A stretch of 64,000 bases of DNA from CAWFFV01 sp963814985 (GTDB lineage Bacteria; Chloroflexota; Ktedonobacteria; Ktedonobacterales; Ktedonobacteraceae). The notes below the pieces were generated by a model that was not told where the DNA came from, did not search any database, and saw nothing but the letters and a program-made list of their open reading frames with translations. Position numbers and translations under genes: made by a program. Location of the stretch: NCBI GenBank assembly GCA_963814985.1, contig CAWFFV010000027.1, forward strand, positions 186,001 to 250,000. Direction: 5' to 3'. Below are positions 42,801 through 53,006 of this stretch, piece by piece. How positions within the stretch are numbered: the first letter of the stretch is position 1; every line of letters starts with the position of its first letter.

Positions 42801-44520
42801 GATAAGAGAAGAAGGATATGAGGACAGTGGGACACTACTCAGGAACCTGAAGGGAGATCTACCAGACTATATGCTTCCTTCGGCGATAGTAACTGTGGAG
42901 GAATGGCCTCGCCTGCCTAATGGAAAACTGGACAAAGAGAGATTGCCTGATCCACAAGAAAAAGAAGTGCTCGTCAAGAAAGAAGTATATGTTGCGCCCC
43001 GCGATGAAATAGAAAGAAAACTCGCTACGATCTGGTCCGATCTACTCGGTATTCAGCGTGTCAGCATCTATGATGACTTTTTTGCCTTGGGTGGCTATTC
43101 GCTGCTCACCATCCAGTTAGCCAGGCAGATCAAAACACATTTTGGTATACGCATCTCTCTGACAACAATCTTCCGAGAGCGCTCCATTGCGGCAATCGCA
43201 CAATTTCTACATCAGCAGTGGGAAAACTCCTCCTGGGCTTCAGAGAGAGAACATACTCAGGAGGCTGTACACCTGCTGGATGACGCCATCCTTGATAGTT
43301 CAATTGTTCCCGAAGCCCGGTCGGCAAAATCCCGCATGAACGAATATGAACATATGCTATTGACGGGAGCCACTGGTTTTCTGGGAACATTTTTATTAGC
43401 CGAACTGCTCAGACAAACCTCAATGCATATTCATTGCCTGGTGCGAGCCACCACCGAGGCAGAGGGGAAACAGAAACTCCAGCAGAAGCTTGAAGAGGCG
43501 AATATCTGGCAAGCGGAGTGGGGTATGCGTATCCATCCGCTGATCGGCGACCTGGCCCAACCGCAATTAGGCCTCTCATCACAAGATTTTCATAAAATGG
43601 CCCAGAAGATTGATATCATCTATCATAATGGTGCCCATGTTAACATGATGTATCCATACGAGATACTCAAGCCAGCAAACGTCCTTGGCACAAAGGAGAT
43701 CATTCGTCTGGCAATGACCCATCAACTCAAGCCATTACACTACATCTCCACTTTAGATATACTGGGCCATAAAGATGAAGAGCAGATCCAGTACTTAGGT
43801 GAGCATACAGCGATTGATAACCTCTGGCAACATCTCCATGGTGGCTATGCTCAAAGCAAATGGGTGGCGGAAAAACTTGTGCAGACGGCACGTACACGTG
43901 GGCTACCCGTCGTCATCTATCGTCCTGGTACAATTACCGGATTTCCCTTAAGAAGAGCCTTACATGATGATGGCATACTTCCTCGGCTGCTCAGGGGATG
44001 CATCGAATTAGGCAAAGCACCTGTTACCACCAGGGAAGCTACACTGCAAATGATGCCTGTTGATTTTGTGAGTCGTGCTATTGTAGTGCTGTCACAACAG
44101 GACACTTCCCCTGGCGAGATATTCCATTTCTCTAAATCCTCTCAGGTGGAGATCAACGAGATTATTCAATGGCTCAATACCTTCGGCTACGCTGTTCAGC
44201 CTGTTGCGTACGAGGAGTGGTATAAAGCAGTCATGCGTTTATCAGAAACAAGAACCTCTTACCCAAAGAGCACAGAGGACGATACCCTGGCGGACCTTCT
44301 TCCATTGCTCCCCAAATCTGAACAACTGGTAAATAGCAGCACAAGTGAAAAGCGAACACCTTCGGTCGTGTTCGGCGGTGAGTTCACACAAGCGACGCTA
44401 GCCGAACTATCGCTCAGGTATCCAGAGATCAATGAGAACCTGTTTCATACCTACCTGACTTCTCTGATACAGGTCGGCTATTTGCCCTCTTCTAAGCAGA
44501 AAGAGGGGGTCAACAACTGA
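39830..44520 (+). CDS. NRPS C-A-PCP with terminal thioester reductase (TD), one frameshift
   Basis: About 1,560 residues. The preferred start is ATG 39830 behind AAGGA (8-nt gap); ATG 39761 is in frame upstream. C domain 39.95-41.3 kb: HHIISDAWS. A domain 41.4-42.95 kb: YVIYTSGSTGMPKG, LNAYGPTECSDD, YRTGDIGRY, NGKLDKERLP; pocket D-I-W-E-I-T-A-D-D, the same as the NRPS at 49.6-53.0 kb. The frame breaks at the A4 run 42773-42776; adding one A gives NTKKGERLVAYV. PCP near 43.07 kb: FFALGGYSLLT. The terminal domain from about 43.35 kb has the NAD(P)H motif TGATGFLG, then YISTLDI and GYAQSKWVAEKL (Thr, YxxxK). TD domains release the thioester as an aldehyde or alcohol. This is the only chain-release domain in the window, so the protein is probably the last on the line. 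Confidence 0.92.
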
Positions 44521-44602
44521 GCCGAGAAGCTATCTGACTGGTAGAGTTCTCTCCTCACTGCTCTGAGAGAACGGACTAGTGGCGAATCGAAGGTGATCAG
44601 GA

Positions 44603-47600
44603 ATGAATAGAGAGACAAAGAACACAGAAACTATTCGAGCATGGATCTCCCAACGACTTGTGGATGTACTACATATCGACTCATCCGAAATAGAGGATGA
44701 CCTGCCATTTGCTAGTTACGGACTGGGTTCGATCAATGCAGCGGGCCTCACAGGTGACCTGGAAAACTGGCTTGGTGTGAAACTGCCTCCGACATTGTTA
44801 TATGACTATCCTACAATCGCGTCACTCGCACATTATCTCACTGAAGATCAAGCTTCAACCGACAGAGAAACGCCAGGAAAGGAACCTATCAGGAGTGAGA
44901 CAAGCAATGAGCCAATAGCCATTATAGGCATGGGGTGTCGTTTTCCTGGTGGGGCACATTCTCCTGAAGCCTTCTGGCAATTACTAGAAAATGGTACCGA
45001 TGCCATTTCTGAAATGCCAGCTGACCGTTGGGACGTTGACCAGTTCTACGATCCAGATCTGCTAGCTCCAGATAAAATGTATACGCGGTGGGGAGCATTT
45101 TTGTCGGATATAGATAAATTCGATGCAGATTTCTTCCATATTTCACCGCGTGAAACGAAGAGAATGCCTCCTCAACAAAGGCTGCTCATAGAAGTAGCCT
45201 GGGAGGCGCTGGAGCATGCAGGTTTGACAGTCGATACACTTGCAGGAAGTCAAACGGGTGTCTTCATCGGTTCTATGGCAAACGATGAATATACACAATT
45301 GCAGATACAGCATGATGCACCCGCGTATATGAATGATCCCCATTATAACATAGGCCGCTCCTCAAGCATCATGTCAGGCCGCTTATCTTACCTCTTCGGT
45401 TTTCAGGGTCCAAGCATTACGATTGACACAGCCTGTTCGTCTTCGCTGGTTGCCCTACATCTGGCATGCCAGAGTTTGCGACAAAAAGAGAGCCACATCG
45501 CCCTTGCTGGAGGCACTCATGTGATCCTCTCACCCGAAAATATCATCAACTCCTGCAAAATGCGTATTCTCTCTACTGATAAGTACAATCGAGCGTTTGG
45601 AGCTGGAGCTGATGGCTTTGTACAGGGCGAGGGGTGTGGGGTTGTAGTGCTCAAACGTCTGTCAGATGCCCTTGCTCATGGTGATACTATCCTGGCTCTT
45701 ATTCGCGGATCGGCAGTGAATTAGAATGGCCGGAGCAATAGCATTACCGCCCCAAGTCGCCAGGCACAGGAAGCTGTGATTCGTCAGGCACTCAAAAACG
45801 CTGGAGTGGAAGCCCGGCAGGTCAGCTATGTTGAAACACAGGGCACTGGAACCATACTGGGAGATCAGATTGAAATCTCGGCGCTGGCAGCAACGCTCTG
45901 TGAGGAACGCGAGAAAGCACAGCCATTGCTCGTGGGCACAGTCAAGACAAATATCGGCCATCTGGCAGGGGCGTCTGGGATAGCAGGGCTCATCAAAACA
46001 GTGCTTGCATTGCGCAAAAAGCAGGTGCCTGCACATGTGAATCTTCAGAAATTGAATCCCTCTATTCCATGGCAGACGCTGCCCATCAGCGTCGTTACCA
46101 GTCTTCAGCCATGGGAGCAGGTAGAGGGTAAACGTATTGCTGGTATCAGCGCTTTTGGCTGGTCTGGCACAAATGCGCATATCCTTCTTGAAGAAGCGCC
46201 AACGCGTATAACGACTCAGTCAGCTCGATCTTCCCAGTTGTTCACGCTTTCGGCACGCTCAGAAGTGACATTGGAAAAAATGACCGCTAACCTCCTGTCG
46301 TATCTGCACACCCATCCTGATGAAGATATAGCCGATGTCGCTTATACCATGCAGGTTGGACGATCCGCGTTTGCTTATCGGCGTATGCTGGTCTGGGACG
46401 AGAGAGAGACAGCACTACAGATGCTTGAAACTCGTGATCCGCGCTTCCTCTTTACTGCAAAAAGCCTAAAAGAGCCTCGTTTGACATTGTTCTTGTTTTC
46501 AGGCTCGGAAGAGCTGTACAGGGAGAGAGCACAACAACTTTATCAGTTTGAACCTGCCTTTCGCAGGCAGGTTGATATCTATGCGGAGAAGTTGCATCCA
46601 CGCCTGAGAGAAGAGCTATATAAAATATGCTCTCCAATCGCTGGAGGGGAATATGGGCAGAACCAACTGAACGGATATTGTCAGAGGCAACGTGATGAGA
46701 CAGAGCAGGAGAACCAGACATCCCATCACATGCGGCATAGCGCTCCTATCCACACAGCTATCTTTATGATCGAATATGCGCTGGCACAAGTATACCTCTC
46801 CTGGGGTATCATGCCAGTCGCAATGGTTGGCTATGGCATAGGCGAATATGTCGCTGCCTGCCTGGCAGGCGTCTTCTCACCAGAAGATGCATTGTGTTTG
46901 ATCGAAAAGCGGGCAAGTTTGCTTGATAGGTTATCAGCTTATTCAACGCTGGCAGTTGCTCTATCAGAACAAGAGGTGCAGCCATATCTGAACAGGCAAC
47001 TAGTCATTGAAGCCATTGATGGACCGCATATATGTATAGTTAAGGGTCAATATGAGACAATCGTGGAATTGCAGCGGCGATTACGATCAGCAGGTATAGC
47101 AGGCCATTTCTTACAAACCAAACATGATTGTCATACTACGACGATGGAGTCTATACAGGAGGAGTACCTGGCGCTCACCCGCACAATCATGTTGAACCCG
47201 CCACGCATACCATATATCTCGACAGTAACCGGAACCTGGATACGCGCCGAGGAAGCCATTGACCCCACATACTGGCTACATCATTTGCACCAGACGGTCA
47301 GATTCAGTTCAGCTATCGAGTTACTCTTGAATCAGGAAGCAGAGCCAATATTGCTCGAAGTTGGCGTTAGTGGGACATTAAGCAGTTTGATAGAGCTGTA
47401 TGCAACCAGAAAGCAGAGTCAGCCTGTTATTCTACCAGCGCTGAGTGCTCATACAGATGAACACGGCATAGTACGCTTGCTGCAGACACTTGGGCAGTTG
47501 TGGTTGAACGGAGTGTCCATTAACTGGGCAGCCTTCTATGCGCATGAGCAGCACCAATTGCTGGATCTCCCCACGTACCCATTTGAGCAGAAGCGTTACT

Positions 47601-49522
47601 GGATCGATACAGTTGGCAACAATGCAGTGTATTCGGAGAGCAAGACAATGCTTGAACTGCAGGATTGGGCATATGTGCCCATCTGGAAGCAGTCAAAGCC
47701 GCATGTACAAGCGGAGGTCCAGGCGCAATGCTGGATGGTCTTTTGTGATGAGTATGGCATTGGCAAAGAACTGGTGGAGCCTGCTCAGCAGAGCAAGCGG
47801 GATGTAGTCGTTGTGCTTACAGGCCAGGAATTTTGCCAGATTGAGCATGGTATCTTTGCAATCAATCCTCTTAAGCAGGCAGATTATAGTACCTTGTTTC
47901 AGCTCCTGAAGTATACGTCCATACAACCAGAACGAATAGTGCATTGCTGGAGTATCACCACTCCTCAGGAGGAGACAGCGACCAATCAGGTTTTTGAGAG
48001 TGCCCAGCAGCATGGATTTTATAGCGTGTGCTTGCTGGTTCAAGCGCTGCGTGAGCAGTACCCTACAACATCTGTGAAGCTACATCTCATAACCAGCGCG
48101 CTTTGTGACGTTCTTGGGCATGAAGCACATTGCCCTGAAAAAGCCACTCTGCTGGGACTGTGTAAGGCAGTGCCATATGAACATGTTGCCATGACTGCTC
48201 AAGTTGTCGATATCCTCTGGCCTGCACAGGGAACACAGTCAGCAAAAGAACTGGCTCAGCAATTATTGAAGGAGTTTAGCAACAGCACCATTGAGGATGT
48301 AGTCGCCTATCGTCATGGCCGTCGATGGGAACAAAGTTTTGAGACGTTCTCGCTTGAACCATATCTCCATAAACAGGCACCTCTGCGTCAGCAAGGTACC
48401 TATATGATCACTGGTAATAATAGTTCGGGGCTGGCTCTGGCCGAGTATCTTAGCCGAACAGTGCAGGCCCGCCTGATACTGATCAGCCATGTGCAGCTCC
48501 CATCTCGGAATACGTGGAAGCGGTATGTCCTTCGACCAGAGGCAGATACCCAAATCATACAGATGATACAAAAGATACTGATATGCAAGTCACTAGGCGC
48601 TGAAGTGCAGTGTATCGCGGCTGATATTGCAGATGCAGAGGAGATGCAGGATATATTTACCAATGCGTACAGGCTCATTGTTACACTCAACGGAATATTT
48701 TATACTGCCGATGCGGCTGAAGAGGCACATGGTGATACTACACTGATTATTCCAAAAGCTACTGGAGCACTTGTAAATGGCCAGCTCGTTCAGAAAATGA
48801 ATTTGAGCCTGGATCTACTCGTTTTTTATTCTTCTATGGCGGCAGTGATCGGAAGTTCAGGTAGCGCCAGTTATTGTGCAACAAACGCTTTTTTGGATGC
48901 ATATGCGCTTTATCTACGGAGCCAGCGAGGACTCCCGGCAATCTCGATTGGTTGGGGGTCGTGTATATATGATGTCGGACAAAAGGATGGGGTGCTGCAT
49001 ACATCTGAAGCGGGGATCACATTTGATGAAGCCCACAAGGTGTTACATTGCATCTGTGCTGCACAGGTACCGTATGCTGTGATTCTACCACAAGGGTGGC
49101 AAAAGACGCTTGAGGGGGCACGAAAACAGCTCACATTGAATTCACTGGAAACGGTTGACAAGCAGTCATTGTATGCGCGACCAGAGTTGCTTACACCTTA
49201 CATAGCACCACGCAACGAGGATGAGCGTAAAATCGCGGCAATCTGGCAGGATGCATTGAACATTGAACGGGTTGGTGTGGATGACCGCTTCTTTGAGATG
49301 GGAGGTAGTTCGCTGCTTGGGATACAGATTATCACCAGATTACAGGAGATATTCGACGTGCCATTATCAGCAACCAGTCTTCTTGAATATCCGACTGTGA
49401 GTCTCCTGGCACAGTCGCTCAGGCCTCAATCTGCCTTACCGCAAGGGCTTCAGCAGAAACGGCAGCCCCAACGCGGAAAGCTGCGCAAAGCACATATGTC
49501 AAAGCAAAGTACTAAGCGTTGA
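44603..49522 (+). CDS. PKS ACP-KS-AT-KR-ACP with damaged KS, AT and KR sites and an in-frame TAG
   Basis: About 1,639 residues if read through TAG 45722-45724. The start ATG 44603 has AGGTGA in front. An N-terminal ACP (YGLGSINAAGLTGDLE) is followed by a KS with Cys intact (DTACSSSLVALHL) but Gln in place of the first catalytic His (VETQGTGT, codon 45839-45841); the second His (NIGHLAGASG) is kept. The AT has GYGIGEY, with Gly (46835-46837) for the nucleophilic Ser. The KR cofactor loop reads TGNNSSGLA instead of TGGLGGIG, though Ser, Tyr and Asn of the KR site remain (FYSSMAA, SYCATNAF). The C-terminal ACP is normal (FFEMGGSSLLGIQ). The tail RGKLRKAHMSKQSTKR is basic, like the docking tails of the other PKSs. 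The TAG replaces Gln in GSAVNQNG. It may be a non-elongating carrier or transfer module, or a decaying gene. Confidence 0.87.
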
Positions 49523-49576
49523 GGCTCAATTTTAAAAATTATGCACAAGTGTCTACAGAGTTCCTGATAGTCGCCA

Positions 49577-52500
49577 TCAGTCAAAAGCTTCTACAAAATC
49601 GGAGCGTTTCTTGCGGTGCGCTTCCCGTGAGAGAACCATAATCTCAGGTTTGCCCATACTGTGGCTGCTGGCCTTTATCTGCTCAATCTCTTTGCTGAGC
49701 TCTGCTATTGTCGAAGTTTTAAACAGGACACGCACTGGCAACTTCACCAGCAGGTTCTCACGTATACGCGACTCGATTTTCATAATCAGCAAGGAATGGC
49801 CACCAAGGGCAAAGAAATCATCCAGGATACCGACCCGCTCTACACCTAAGACTTCCGCCCAGATCCCTACAAGCTGCTCTTCCAGAGGCGTACGCGGCGC
49901 AACATAGTTGCTCTGCACACTCCCTATTCCCCCTTCCCAGGAGGGCAATGCTTGCCGGTCCAACTTTCCATTAGGGGTCAGGGGCAGTGCTTCCAATTGC
50001 ACAACTGCTGAGGGGGACCATGTATTCGGGTAGCCTCTCTCGAAGCGAGCGTTGCGCCTCCTCTGCGTTAAATGAGACCCTCTGCTCTAGAACTATATAG
50101 GCAACTAACAGTGAGTTGCCCAGCGTCTCTTCTTGCGCCCGCACCACGCATTCTTGTACACCTGATTGCTTTAAGATGGCCGTTTCGATCTCTGCTAATT
50201 CGATCCGATACCCCCGCACTTTTACCTGCTGATCCACTCTGCCCACATATTCTATAACCCCATCCGCTTGATATCTGCCCATATCACCTGTTCGGTAGAG
50301 CCTTCCTCCTGCATTTCCTCCGTATGGATCTGGCAGGTATGCGTCCGCTGTCAGGCCTGCCTCTCCTACATAGCCTCGTCCTACACCTACCCCCCCGACA
50401 TAGATCTCACCCAACACGCCAATCGGCACCGGCTCCAGGTACTTATCCAGCACATAAACCCGCAGATTCCCAATCGGGTGACCTAATGGCAAACTTCCCC
50501 ATGCCTCTGGCCCTACTTCCCCAATCACATAGTGCGTCACATCGTCGGAGCACTCGGTTGGTCCATAGGCATTGAGTAATCCAATTGATGGGTTCTGCTG
50601 CACCCAACGCCGACCTACCTCCGCAGGCAAGGCCTCTCCCGTCGCAATCAGCCAGCGCAACTTTGACTGGCTCAACTCAGCTCTCCCCTCTTGCTCCTCC
50701 AATAGCACCCGTAACAGTGATGGCACCACTTCCAGGATGCTCACCCTATCTTGCTCTATGGCATCCAGCAATCTCTGTGGATCATGAGCAATCTCATCAG
50801 GATAGATGCAAACCTGGCCACCCACCAGTAACGCAGCCAGCATCTGCCAGATCGAGATATCAAAGCATTGCGAAGCCGTCTGCGCTACCACATCTGTCTC
50901 GCTCAGTTGCAATTCCTCGATCTTGGCACACAGGTGATTAAGCATCCCTCGCTGTTCCACCATCACGCCCTTGGGTGCTCCAGTAGACCCTGAGGTGTAG
51001 ATCACATAGGCGAGTTGTGCCGGGTCCTCCCACCCAGGTGGTGTCATCACTTCGTACTCTGCGGGCTGCACCAGATCTTCCAGGGCACGCCACTGTGGAC
51101 GGATCTCCTCGGGGATCTCTTTGAGGGCCTGGGTCATCGCATCGGTGAAGTCCTGCGATATCAGGACAAGGGCTGGCCGACTACGAATGAGTACCTGACT
51201 CAGCCGACCAAGTGGCCAGTGTGGGTCCAGTGGCAGATATGCTCCTCCCGCTTTGCCAATTCCCAGCATGCCACTGAGCAGTTCTACGCCTCGCTCAGCC
51301 AGTACCCCCACTACCTGCTCAGCGCCTATGTCCAGTTTGCACAGCACGCTTGCCAGACGTTCCACTCGTTCATTCAGATCTCGATAGTTTACCTCTTGCC
51401 CCTCACATTTGACGGCAATTGCTTTCGGCGTCAGCTTTACTTGCTCCTGGAACAAGGAGTTGAAACTGATCTCAAGAGGATAGTCCCGTTCACTTTCGTT
51501 CCACTGGCTCAACTGTATCCAGCGCTCCTGTTCACTCAGCAACGGTAGTGCCCCTACACGTTGATCTGGATCAGCTACAATCGCCTTCAGCAACGCTAAC
51601 AGATACCCTACCATTCGTTCTATTGATCGATGTTCAAATAATTCACTGCTATACTCTATATACCCCTTTATTTCCTGCTCTTTCTCTTGCAGACACAATG
51701 ACAGGTCAAATTTGGCTGTCTGGCTCTCCAATTCAAGAGGTGCGATCGTCACACCTGCCAGTTCTTGCACTCCTATTGGCGCATTTTGCCAGACAAACAT
51801 TGCCTGGAAAAGCGGGTTATGGCTTAGATCTCGCTCCGGCTGGAGTTCTTCTACCAGCTTCTCAAATGGCACTTCCTGGTGATCATAAGCATCCAGCGTC
51901 GCCTGCTTCACGCTACGCAATGCATCTCGAAACGTCAGGTATCCAGGCATTTCCACTCGCAGCACGAGCGTGTTCACAAAACAGCCCATCAACGCTTCCA
52001 GTTCCGGGCGCACCCGTCCGGCTATCGGCGTGCCTATCACGATGTCTTCCTGCTGGCTGTAGCGAGCAAGCAATACCTGGAAGGCCGCCAGCAATGTCAT
52101 AAACAGCGTTGCGCTCTCCTGTCGGCTCAAGGCCTGGAGTCCCTCACTTAATGCTCGTGGTATCTGCACTGAGCAGCGATGTCCCTGGAATCCTTGCTGC
52201 ATCGGACGAGGATGATCTGTGGGGAGAGTCAGCAACGGTAGTTGCCCTCCCAACAAACGTTTCCAGTAAGCAATCTGCTGATCCAGATCCCCTTCGGTCA
52301 TGCGCCGCTGCTGCCAGTATGCATAGTCCCCATATTGGATTCGCAATGGGGCCAGCGGTGAGGGCAAGCCTGCACAATATGCCTCGTAGAGCACGTTGAC
52401 CTCACGAAAGAAATTTGCCATCAACCACGCATCCGTGACCAGATGGTGCATGATCGTGATTTGTACGTGTTCCTCGGCACTCAACCGCAACAGCAAGGTG

Positions 52501-53006
52501 CGGCAGGGCCACTCATGGGTGAGATCGAAGGGACGCAGCAACTCCTGCCAGGCTCGACGCTGGACCTCCTGTTCTTGCTGCTGTGTAAGCAGATGGCTCA
52601 GGTTCACCAGTGGCAACGGTTCTTCCAGGTCGATTTTCTCAGGGGGTGTAATCAACTGCACGACCTCTCCCTCGACCATTTTGAAGGTGCTGCGCAGCAC
52701 CTCGTGTCGGCGCGTAATCTCCCGTACGGTGCGTGTCAGTGCCTCTATATGTAGTGGTCCGCTGATGCGCGTCATCACAGGCTCATTATAAGCAGGACTC
52801 TCTGGTTCCAGTTGTTGCAAAAACCACAGGCGCAGTTGGGCAAATGAGAGTGGAATCGATGTTCTATCTGGACACGGCTCTATAGTATCGGGTACTGATC
52901 CTACTGATGCTTGCTGGTGCAACCACTTGTCCAGCAAGGCTTGTTTGGAGACGGATAGCTCAGTCCGCCGTTGTAAAAAGCCTTCTTCTGTATGTATATT
53001 AGACAA
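49577..53006 (-). CDS. NRPS module C-A-PCP, one frameshift
   Basis: About 1,143 residues. I place the start at TTG 53006 (MSNIHTEEGFLQ) because a full AGGAGGT lies 8 nt upstream; ATG 53027 would put that site inside the gene. The start overlaps the stop of the preceding PKS by 8 nt. C domain 52.85-51.6 kb: HHLVTDAWL. A domain 51.5-49.95 kb: YVIYTSGSTGAPKG, LNAYGPTECSDD, YRTGDMGRYQ; pocket D-I-W-E-I-T-A-D-D, identical to the NRPS-reductase protein, so both should load the same residue. The frame breaks in the G5 run 50012-50016 (plus strand); removing one base gives YMVPSAVVQLEALP. PCP near 49.82 kb: FFALGGHSLLI. There is no release domain. The gene converges with the damaged PKS on the other strand. 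Confidence 0.9.

Noticed and set aside
18530..45724. A reassigned genetic code with TAG/TAA read as Gln.
   Set aside because: Other genes end normally at TAA, TAG and TGA in the expected places, so general reassignment does not fit. Only the two local stops remain to be explained.
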